From the NCBI GenBank assembly GCA_934271365.1, contig CAKQRI010000025.1, positions 1 through 30,487 on the forward strand: 30,487 nt of DNA, given 5' to 3'. This document shows, in pieces, positions 23,522 to 30,487 of this stretch. The notes below the pieces were generated by a model. The model saw only the letters and a program-made list of their open reading frames with translations, did not search any database and was not told the origin of the DNA. The position numbers were made by a program, and so were the translations under genes. Numbering within the stretch: the stretch's first letter is position 1; each line of letters opens with the position of its first letter. Origin of the DNA: an uncultured Spirochaetales bacterium (GTDB taxonomy: Bacteria > Spirochaetota > Spirochaetia > Sphaerochaetales > Sphaerochaetaceae).

Positions 23522-25608
23522 TCATCCCAGATAATGAGAGAGAAATGAAAGATGAAGATGTGCTTAATGCTTTTGACTATAGCTATAAAGGGCTAGAGAA
23601 AGCTGGAAAAGCTTATAAGGAAGGCAGAATAGAAGATGCTAAAAAAGAAATAATAAGCTATTTTGAGACTAGAAGGAATGCATCTTATTTCTTTGACTAT
23701 AGAGCTCTTCCTCTGAAAAGCATAGATACAGATATCAATCCATATTATTTCCAGTCTGCACTTGGGCTTACTGGTGATCTGAAATCCTTCTGCATGTATG
23801 TTGCAGATAAGATGATGGATAACATCTATGTGCTTCCAGGGAAAGGCAGAGGAGAGGTTGACCTCGGCAGAAATCTTGAGAACATGATCATGTTCAGCTT
23901 CCTTACGGATATGGGGAAAAGACACAGAGGCACACATGACCAGTTTGTAAGAGGACAGTTCTTCGAATCTCTTGCTGTTGCGTATCATGAAACAGGAGAT
24001 AAGAAGTACCTGAAGAAGCTCTGCCAGATGCTTAAGCGCTTCTTTGAGACATATCCTCTTGAAGTGGCAGATGGCTCTCCTACTTCAAATAGATTCCAGT
24101 ATACAGATGACAGAGATGTAATGAGCCTTGGATGGCTTACCATAGTCTATATAAGCCTGTTCTACACACGAGCACCTTATGAGATTGATACAGATACTGC
24201 ATTTGAGATCATAAAGAGGATCTGGTTCCAGGGAATCCAGTTCAGAAGATTCGACACAGATTCATATAGGCCATACAACCATCACTTATTTGAGCGTGGA
24301 CTCATGCCATTCTTCCTTGGCACCCTTCTTCCAGAATTTCCAGAATTCCGGCCAATGAAGGAAAGAGGAAAAGAGATTGTAAGACTGCATATAAAAGATG
24401 ACTTCAATGGATATGGAGGATATAGCGAGCACTCAATAGCCTACTGGTCTGGTGCAGCTCTAGGAGAGATGATAACAAAGGGAATAATACTCTCAAAGCT
24501 GAACAATGAGGATCTTCTTGATAAGGATGCCGAGAAGAGAATATCAAAATCATTCTCACTGCTTGCCTACCTTGCATCTCCTGGAGATAGGTACCCTAAT
24601 GTTGGAGATAACAGAGGCAACATGATCAACAACATACTCCGTCTCGGTGTTTTCGCTCTCGGCAACAAAGACTGCAGAACCGTCCTCGAAATAAGAGAGA
24701 AAGGAGAGACCAAGAGAAAGCTGCCAGCATTCGATTACGCAAATGACAAGAGCGGATTCGTAATCTCAAGAAATGGATTCACTTCAGAATCAAACTATCT
24801 ATTGATGTCTGCAAAGACAGAATGCGGATATACTGGCCATAATCACATGGATATGCTCTCATTGATTCTTTCAATCAGAGGAAAGGAAATAGTATCAGAG
24901 CCATATGCAGGCCTGATGTATCACAAAGTGAAGATGCATAGTCCTCAGAGAGGATATATGTACAACATGACAAGCCATAATACAGTGCTCTGCTACAGCA
25001 ATCCTGTGATGAATGACATGATGTATTCAAATAAATGGGGTGTATATCGCCCAGACTCCCCTATCAAGGCATCAGAAAGCACAGCAGAAGGATTCTATGC
25101 TGAAGCATTCCATACAGCATATACATTCTGCCTCCACAGAAGAAAGCTTTATTTTGAAAGGAATCTTGGACTTATCGTCCATGATAAAGTAGAGAGGGGC
25201 AATAGATATGAAGATCCGCATATTGCTAGATGGAATCTCGGTATCGGAAGCAGTGCAGAAAGAATTTCGGAACATTCTGTGATTATAAGAAATGATGAAG
25301 TATCTGTTCTGATGACAGCAAAAGAGGCAGAAGACATTTCAATCTGGAAGAACTCAGCAATACTCGTACCGGATATAGTGGAAAGCGAAGATGAGCTTGC
25401 TCCTATCATCGATGTGAGATTCAAGAGTCCTGACAGGCTCATTGCAGATAATGCACCAGCAGATCTGCACACTCTATTCCTTGATATAACAGGAAAAGAG
25501 AAGAAGGCTAAATCAAGAATAGCTGATATCGAGGCGCTTCTTGAAGATAAAAAGGACCTCAGCGCATACATTGAGACAATAAAGAAAATGTCTAGGATCT
25601 TAAAATAA
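23515..25608 (+). CDS. Second heparinase II/III-family protein, cytoplasmic
   Basis: 697-residue relative of the preceding protein but clearly diverged and about 90 residues longer, with an extended N-terminal helical region (DVLNAFDYSYKGLEKAGKAY). Family marks: RPYNHHLFERGLMPF (Asn255, His256), GGYSEHSIAYWSG (Tyr303, Tyr310), NVGDNRG, and GYTGHNHMDMLSLIL (His442, His444), then a beta-rich C-terminal region with TSHNTVLCYSN. No signal peptide. AAGGAGA lies 9 nt before the ATG at 23515, inside the upstream gene; another ATG at 23545 is possible. Likely acts on a different bond or sulfation pattern of the same glycan as its neighbour; that is inference. Ends at a hairpin shared with the opposing sulfatase block. 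Confidence 0.88.
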   Translation: MLIIPDNEREMKDEDVLNAFDYSYKGLEKAGKAYKEGRIEDAKKEIISYFETRRNASYFFDYRALPLKSIDTDINPYYFQSALGLTGDLKSFCMYVADKMMDNIYVLPGKGRGEVDLGRNLENMIMFSFLTDMGKRHRGTHDQFVRGQFFESLAVAYHETGDKKYLKKLCQMLKRFFETYPLEVADGSPTSNRFQYTDDRDVMSLGWLTIVYISLFYTRAPYEIDTDTAFEIIKRIWFQGIQFRRFDTDSYRPYNHHLFERGLMPFFLGTLLPEFPEFRPMKERGKEIVRLHIKDDFNGYGGYSEHSIAYWSGAALGEMITKGIILSKLNNEDLLDKDAEKRISKSFSLLAYLASPGDRYPNVGDNRGNMINNILRLGVFALGNKDCRTVLEIREKGETKRKLPAFDYANDKSGFVISRNGFTSESNYLLMSAKTECGYTGHNHMDMLSLILSIRGKEIVSEPYAGLMYHKVKMHSPQRGYMYNMTSHNTVLCYSNPVMNDMMYSNKWGVYRPDSPIKASESTAEGFYAEAFHTAYTFCLHRRKLYFERNLGLIVHDKVERGNRYEDPHIARWNLGIGSSAERISEHSVIIRNDEVSVLMTAKEAEDISIWKNSAILVPDIVESEDELAPIIDVRFKSPDRLIADNAPADLHTLFLDITGKEKKAKSRIADIEALLEDKKDLSAYIETIKKMSRILK

Positions 25609-25617
25609 AAGCTAAGT

Positions 25618-25647
25618 AAAACATCACCAGCTCAGACTGGTGATGTT
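25618..25647. terminator. Shared hairpin terminator between convergent operons
   Basis: Perfect 11-bp stem AACATCACCAG (25620-25630) and CTGGTGATGTT (25637-25647) with a 6-nt loop. On the minus strand it runs into TTTTACTT, so it should stop the sulfatase transcript; on the plus strand the tail is CACTT then A-rich, so termination of the lyase transcript there is less certain. Confidence 0.8.
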
Positions 25648-25664
25648 CACTTAAAAAAAACTAT

Positions 25665-27146
25665 TTATCTCTTGAGTTCTGGCTTTGCTGGAATTGTCAG
25701 ATGCTCGCGTCTGAACTTGGCAATATCAATCTCAGGCATGGAGATGAGATCTCCTGTATCCTTCATGAACGCCTTCAGAGATTCAAGCATTCCATATACT
25801 TCATTATCATATTCATCTGATGTGAATATGAGATTCTCAGTCTCTTCCCGGTCATTCACAACATCATAAAGCTCAAGGAAGAACTCATCCTTGAATATAT
25901 CTAGAATAAGCTTGTAATTCCCTTTGAGGACTGCTCTCTGGAAATTAGATCTTGAACCGTTTCCATCATACTGCATGAATAGAATATCATGGACACTTGC
26001 AGCCTTAGCCTCAAGAAGCGGCATAAGAGAGACTCCATCGAATCCATTTCTGCTCTCAAATCCATAATAGTCCTTAAGTGTCGGAACAATATCAATAAGG
26101 CTGATAAGCTCATCATAGCTCTTCTTTGCAGGGGTGAAGGAAGAAGGGAACTTGATGTACATAGGAACATGTGCAGATTCCTCATACATGCACATCTTCT
26201 GATATAGCGAATGAGAACCCAGCATCTCACCATGGTCTGAAGTGAACATTATAAGAGAATTATCATAAATCCCTTCACTCTTCAGCTCTTCAAGAAGCCT
26301 GCCGACCTGATCATCGAGGAGCTTTACCAACCCTAAATATACTCTCCAGGATTCCTTCCACTCATCTCTCTTATATGCACCGCCAATCACTCCGGTCAGA
26401 TTATACATCTGCAGAGGAGACTGGAAGCTGTAGAACTTAGCTACATTATCTGGAAGAGTGAAATCTTCATTCTTAACTGCACTGAACCAAGGCTCAGGAA
26501 TATCAAGAGGAGGATGAGGAGCAACAAACATCGCACTCAGAAACAGAGGCTTGGATGCATCTCTATTCTTAAGTGCTTTCAATGCCTCATCAGCATAGTA
26601 GCAGTCATAGAAATACCTAGAATCTTCCTCATAGCACCCAACTGATGGGTTTGAATACCGTGCTAGCCTTGTCTTATAACCACCAACCATCTCAGCAACA
26701 GGAGATTTGAATCTTGCACCACCAGGCTGTCTTTTCCCATTTTCCTTTAGGAAATCATGGTATGTCTTCTCTGTTGCAACGAATGAGACTGGAAAATCAG
26801 GGCGGTCTTCAAGCTTCCCCCCCTCTGTGAAAAGATGCTGCTTTCCACTGTGTATAACATTCCAGTCATGGCTCATCATTCTATATAGGTTATCAAAGTC
26901 TTCCTTCACATCGCCATGAGCCTTATCTTCCTCAACCCATGGATTAATCAGGCTTCCATTCCTATTAGGATAAGTTCCTGTAAAGAATGCACCACGTGAT
27001 GGCACGCATAGCGGACACGCTGTATATGCACGGCGGAACTCTATGCCTTCTTCTCGGATGCTCCATATATTTGGAGTCAGAGATGGTGACAATACATCAT
27101 ATCTCAGCTGATCTGCCATTATTATAATCAGGTTCTCTCTCTTCAT
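25665..27146 (-). CDS. Sulfatase, Cys-type (S1 family), cytoplasmic
   Basis: 493-residue sulfatase. Metal-binding Asp12 in IIIMADQLRYD, signature CVPSR at residues 47-51 (Cys47 becomes formylglycine), HSGKQHL-type substrate/sulfate residues, and FTSDHGEMLGSHSLYQK with the second metal site. It begins at the fold without a signal peptide, so cytoplasmic. The ATG overlaps the previous sulfatase stop (ATGA, 4 nt), so the two are translationally coupled. Last gene of the AraC-sulfatase-sulfatase unit; a hairpin follows 17 bp after the stop. Bond specificity (2-O, 4-O, 6-O or N-sulfate) cannot be read from the sequence; presence of three different sulfatases implies a multiply sulfated substrate. 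Confidence 0.93.
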   Translation of the reverse strand: MKRENLIIIMADQLRYDVLSPSLTPNIWSIREEGIEFRRAYTACPLCVPSRGAFFTGTYPNRNGSLINPWVEEDKAHGDVKEDFDNLYRMMSHDWNVIHSGKQHLFTEGGKLEDRPDFPVSFVATEKTYHDFLKENGKRQPGGARFKSPVAEMVGGYKTRLARYSNPSVGCYEEDSRYFYDCYYADEALKALKNRDASKPLFLSAMFVAPHPPLDIPEPWFSAVKNEDFTLPDNVAKFYSFQSPLQMYNLTGVIGGAYKRDEWKESWRVYLGLVKLLDDQVGRLLEELKSEGIYDNSLIMFTSDHGEMLGSHSLYQKMCMYEESAHVPMYIKFPSSFTPAKKSYDELISLIDIVPTLKDYYGFESRNGFDGVSLMPLLEAKAASVHDILFMQYDGNGSRSNFQRAVLKGNYKLILDIFKDEFFLELYDVVNDREETENLIFTSDEYDNEVYGMLESLKAFMKDTGDLISMPEIDIAKFRREHLTIPAKPELKR

Positions 27147-28579
27147 CTGACACGACCTTTATATTCAGGATGAGGCACGAAATCCCCGCCTCTTCCAATA
27201 GTATACTTCTCCGGGAGCCCGAGAGCCTTCTTCATCCTGCGCTGGAATTCAAGAGAACGCTCTGTGACCTCATACGGATTGCAGATAGCAAGAAGGCGCT
27301 TCTTGCACTCAGCTGCAATCTTAATAACATCATGATCCTCACCTTTTTCTTCAAGCAGATTATGATTTTCCATAGGATCGCTTACCATATCAAAAAGCTG
27401 AGGAGGATCTTCCGTATAGAAGACATATTTGTAATTGCCATATCTGATCATATACATTCCGCCTGCAAGGCCGTGAGCATTGAACTCGCTGAAGCAGTAA
27501 TCTCTATATGCAGCATTGGAATCCTTCATTCTAGAGAAGAATGACTCGCCATCAATATCTTCTGGTGCCCTGAGGCCTTCTGCTTCTGCAAATGTCGGGA
27601 AAACATCTACAAGAGAGACCTTAGAACTGTCCTTCTCCCCTTTTCTTCCGCCTGGAATAGAGACAATCATAGGAATGCGTGCTGACTGATCAAACATGCA
27701 GCACTTCCACCAGAGTCCATGATAGCCTAACTGCTCTCCATGATCGCTTGTATATATCACAGCAACCTCATCATCAAGAGATAGCTCTTCAATCTTATCA
27801 AGAATCATCCCAATCTTCTCATCCATCTCCTTTATTGCAGCATAATATCCAATCCTTATCTTTCTGATCACATCTTCTGTTGCCAGATCAGTTTTGAAGT
27901 ACTTCCGGAGAGAATTCAGAGATGAATTGAGAGATGTATATGGAGCAATCATCTCCTTATCAAGCGGAACATCCTTGAATACAGATTCAAAATAATCCCA
28001 GTTTTCCTGCCTGATTGAGAATGGAAAATGAGGCTCTATTAGGCCGACCTGCAGAATCCAGTCAGATTTATCGTCTTTGTGAGAATCGAGCCATTTCAAA
28101 GTGCTTTTCAGAACCCTATCATCATAACGCTCAGAGCCATCACTGATACCAATCTCCTCAAAACGCTTCTCAGCTCCGATTCTTGCAACATTCTGATCTC
28201 TGTAATAGCAGCCAAGATCAGGGACCTTCAGAAGCCCAAGCTCTTCACCACCTGCAAAATGATACTCACCATCTACATGGAAATGCGTCTTTCCGATCTG
28301 GTAGAAAGGAACGCCATGGTTACCAAAATACTCAGCCATACCAAGAACAGTGCCATCATATGGAGTTGAATTATCCCAGGTTCCAAGCCTGCAGACATAC
28401 TGACCTGTAAAATATGATGCACGTGCAGGTGCGCAGACTGGACATGTACTATAAGCATCAGTGAATGTCACACCTCGTGATGCAAGCCTATCAAGAGCCG
28501 GCGTCACTGCATATTTATCGCCTGACGATGCAATTGCACTGCCACTATGCTCATCTGACATTATCGATATTATCTTCAT
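27143..28579 (-). CDS. Sulfatase with variant CAPAR signature, cytoplasmic
   Basis: 478-residue choline-sulfatase-like member of the S1 sulfatases. Asp9 in IMSDEHSG and the YTSDHGEQLGYHGLWWK segment supply metal ligands. The formylglycine motif is CAPAR (residues 49-53, Cys49), with Ala instead of the usual Ser; it still fits the relaxed C-x-P-x-R rule. Histidine-rich KTHFHVDGEYHF may bind the sulfate. No signal peptide. A GTG at 28585 is in frame, but AGGAGG is 7 nt from the ATG at 28579, which is chosen. That RBS is made by the last Lys-Glu-Glu codons of the AraC-type gene, whose stop is 2 nt before this ATG. Overlaps the next sulfatase by 4 nt. Confidence 0.92.
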   Translation of the reverse strand: MKIISIMSDEHSGSAIASSGDKYAVTPALDRLASRGVTFTDAYSTCPVCAPARASYFTGQYVCRLGTWDNSTPYDGTVLGMAEYFGNHGVPFYQIGKTHFHVDGEYHFAGGEELGLLKVPDLGCYYRDQNVARIGAEKRFEEIGISDGSERYDDRVLKSTLKWLDSHKDDKSDWILQVGLIEPHFPFSIRQENWDYFESVFKDVPLDKEMIAPYTSLNSSLNSLRKYFKTDLATEDVIRKIRIGYYAAIKEMDEKIGMILDKIEELSLDDEVAVIYTSDHGEQLGYHGLWWKCCMFDQSARIPMIVSIPGGRKGEKDSSKVSLVDVFPTFAEAEGLRAPEDIDGESFFSRMKDSNAAYRDYCFSEFNAHGLAGGMYMIRYGNYKYVFYTEDPPQLFDMVSDPMENHNLLEEKGEDHDVIKIAAECKKRLLAICNPYEVTERSLEFQRRMKKALGLPEKYTIGRGGDFVPHPEYKGRVR

Positions 28580-28581
28580 TA

Positions 28582-30487
28582 TCACTCCTCCTTTTTCTTT
28601 CTGCTGTTTCTGAATTTATGAGGCGTCATGCCGTATGCATTCTTGAATATCCTTATGAAGTACTGGGGTGATCGATAGCCAAGGTAAGAGGATATCTCCT
28701 GTACCGGCATTCCTTCATATAAAAGCTCAACAGCCTTTCTCAGCTTCTTCTCTGTAACATATTCGATGTAATTGCATCCCATCAGAGCCGGAAAGGCCCT
28801 GCTCAATGCATCCTCTCTCATATCAAGCTTCTCAGCAAGCATTCCTAGTGAGATATCATTTTCCAGGTTCTCTTCGATTATATGCTCTATCTGAACAGGA
28901 AGCTCGTCTGCATCGCCCTCATGAATTGCAAGAAGCGCATCAATCACTGAAGAAGCAACGCTCTTCAGCCATATACGGTATTCGTCTATATATCTAATGC
29001 GCTTTGAGGAGTAATTGCGTATGTCATATCCGAATAGAGACCACATATCAAGGTGATTCTGGACTATTATCCCGTATATAGCCGAAACAAGATCGCCTAG
29101 TGTGGCCTTAACATACTGAACAGTATATCCACCGCTCTCTAAATCATCAAACAGCCTATCCAGAAGAGATTCTGCCGTATCTTTCTGCTCTAGCTGAATG
29201 AAATTCTCAATGTCTGAAAGAATACCTATATGATTACCGAAAGCCTTCTTCTCTTCCAATGCGAGGTCCTTATTGAAAAGCACCTGATTCTTTCCATCCA
29301 TGAAACGATATTTATATACATCCATTGCACTTGCATAGCTATTCTGGAATCCATTCGCACGGAGTGTGCAGATTGCGCCGACATTGATGAGAATATCAGG
29401 ATATGAGGTTCTGATGCTATCCAGCACTGACCTGTCAAAAGCATCAGATTTAAGCAGGAATACAAGTATTATCCTAATCGGAGAAGAGAAGACAGTATAT
29501 AGTACCCTGTCCTCTGGATCTGCATCCATGCATAAGTGCTTTATATCATCAAGTGGAATCTCAGATTCGCTCTCAAGAATCACAGATAAGATATAGTTCT
29601 CTTCTGCACTATCATAAAATGCATTATAGGCTTCTTTATCCGCTCTGTTTAAAAGAAGGGCACGCAGAGCACTCTGCTCTTTGAAGCTCCTGCTCTGACT
29701 ATCAAGCGACTCAATCATATCCTTCATACCTGTAAGTGTATTTGACAGACTTCCTTTTGAAGACAGACCTACATCAGTTGAAAAAGAGTCTATATATCTC
29801 TTATAGATATAATAGCTGATAATCGTAAGCATAATCAGAATAAGAACACATGACACTATTAGCACTATGAAATTCCTCTGGATCCTTGCATTATCAGAAC
29901 TGACTCGGAAGCTTATCGAAGGAGAAGTGAATGCTGAATATGCAAGACCTGTCGAATCAGAGATCTTCTGATAAAGGCTCCAGTCCCGGATTCTGCTCTC
30001 GCCCTGCTGCTCTCTTATGTGCTCTGCCTCATTCAGCTGCCATTCATCCATATTATATCTGAATAACAGCTTTCCATCTGGAGAGAAAACTGCAGAAGAA
30101 ATCTCGAATCCAAGCCTTGGAAGATCAAATACCTCAGAACTGAAATGAAGTGCGATATATATATGCTTATTATTCCAGGATGTATTGCGTACTGAATAGA
30201 TATATGAGATTACAGGTCTATCTGAAAGATATCGATTCATACCAAGGGGAAGAAACATGCTTCTATCATTCATTGCAGATGTCTTTTCATACCATGGAAT
30301 GAATGTGTCGAAATCCTCTTCTGTCACAATCTCATGAATATGAGCAAAGTCTGTGACAGCAATAGAGCTTCCTTCATAATATATATCCATGCTTTCAAGA
30401 TATGGGTATGTCTTCTGGATTCTGAATAGCATTGAGCACAGGCTGTTAACATCAGATGGAGATGAGATTATATTCTCAGTCTGAGGC
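28582..30487 (-). CDS. Membrane-bound AraC-family regulator with extracytoplasmic sensor (5' end outside window)
   Basis: At least 634 residues are encoded; the frame is still open at the right edge, upstream of the ATG at 30432, so the start lies outside. The visible N-terminal part is a probable extracytoplasmic sensor (Cache-like, with WYEKTSAMNDRSMFLPLGMN), then a transmembrane helix (NFIVLIVSCVLILIMLTIIS), a cytoplasmic linker of about 330 residues, and a C-terminal AraC helix-turn-helix pair (DISLGMLAEKLDMREDALSR; YEGMPVQEISSYLGYRSPQY followed by FIRIFKNAYGMTPHKFR). This layout is shared with large YesN-like AraC regulators of Firmicutes and some spirochaetes that sense external glycans. 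It probably activates the two sulfatase genes immediately downstream, perhaps the whole island. A first TM helix would be expected in the missing N-terminus. Confidence 0.9.
   Translation of the reverse strand, partial: PQTENIISSPSDVNSLCSMLFRIQKTYPYLESMDIYYEGSSIAVTDFAHIHEIVTEEDFDTFIPWYEKTSAMNDRSMFLPLGMNRYLSDRPVISYIYSVRNTSWNNKHIYIALHFSSEVFDLPRLGFEISSAVFSPDGKLLFRYNMDEWQLNEAEHIREQQGESRIRDWSLYQKISDSTGLAYSAFTSPSISFRVSSDNARIQRNFIVLIVSCVLILIMLTIISYYIYKRYIDSFSTDVGLSSKGSLSNTLTGMKDMIESLDSQSRSFKEQSALRALLLNRADKEAYNAFYDSAEENYILSVILESESEIPLDDIKHLCMDADPEDRVLYTVFSSPIRIILVFLLKSDAFDRSVLDSIRTSYPDILINVGAICTLRANGFQNSYASAMDVYKYRFMDGKNQVLFNKDLALEEKKAFGNHIGILSDIENFIQLEQKDTAESLLDRLFDDLESGGYTVQYVKATLGDLVSAIYGIIVQNHLDMWSLFGYDIRNYSSKRIRYIDEYRIWLKSVASSVIDALLAIHEGDADELPVQIEHIIEENLENDISLGMLAEKLDMREDALSRAFPALMGCNYIEYVTEKKLRKAVELLYEGMPVQEISSYLGYRSPQYFIRIFKNAYGMTPHKFRNSRKKKEE

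Noticed and set aside
1..30487. CRISPR array, transposon, integron or prophage signatures
   Set aside because: No spaced direct repeats, terminal inverted repeats with transposase, integrase or phage structural genes were found. The tRNA-Leu gene has no adjacent integrase or visible 3'-end duplication.

Overview
The window looks like a chromosomal segment from an anaerobic, host-associated spirochaete (Spirochaetota, possibly near Sphaerochaeta or Treponema). This is inferred from the moderately low G+C, the A/G-rich codon use, a solute-binding protein whose mature N-terminus starts with an FANGTAEK-type sequence, a patatin/beta-barrel protein, a TPR protein with two membrane helices, and a tRNA without an encoded CCA. 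No rRNA, CRISPR array, insertion sequence or phage gene was seen.

Left part (1-13.7 kb) is mostly housekeeping and scattered genes: the 3' part of a sugar-phosphate isomerase/epimerase; a DEAD-box helicase translationally coupled to UDP-galactopyranose mutase; queH with a TrpR-like regulator (opposite strand); a membrane-anchored TPR protein; a broken LysE-type exporter behind a patatin-like outer-membrane lipase; tRNA-Leu(CAA); ybaK; a GtrA-like protein; an FAD oxidoreductase; a small carbohydrate-esterase-like hydrolase; and an MGDG-synthase-like glycosyltransferase. Convergent neighbours meet with almost no spacer (glf/trpR-like 3 bp, ybaK/gtrA 8 bp overlap, oxidoreductase/esterase 0 bp).

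Right part (13.8-30.5 kb) is one coherent catabolic island in three transcription blocks. Block A (minus strand, 20346 down to 13851, ended by a TTCG-loop terminator) encodes a tripartite tricarboxylate-type transporter (TctB, TctC, TctA), a sulfatase, a protein closely resembling E. coli 2,3-diketo-L-gulonate reductase YiaK/DlgD, and a zinc dehydrogenase resembling the hexonate dehydrogenases RspB/LgoD. Block B (plus strand, 20525-25608), divergent from A, encodes a LacI-type regulator and two heparinase II/III-like proteins. Block C (minus strand, from the window edge to 25665) encodes a membrane-bound AraC-type receptor/regulator and two more sulfatases. B and C meet at a strong hairpin.

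Only TctC in the island shows a signal peptide; all three sulfatases and both lyase-like proteins begin directly with their catalytic folds. The most economical model (inference) is that sulfated uronic-acid-containing oligosaccharides, perhaps glycosaminoglycan fragments released by other microbes, enter through the TctABC-type transporter, are desulfated and cleaved in the cytoplasm, and the released sugar acid is handled by the two dehydrogenases. The substrate cannot be settled from sequence alone. A TTT-family transporter serving a sulfated-glycan scavenging system is the most unusual idea this window offers.
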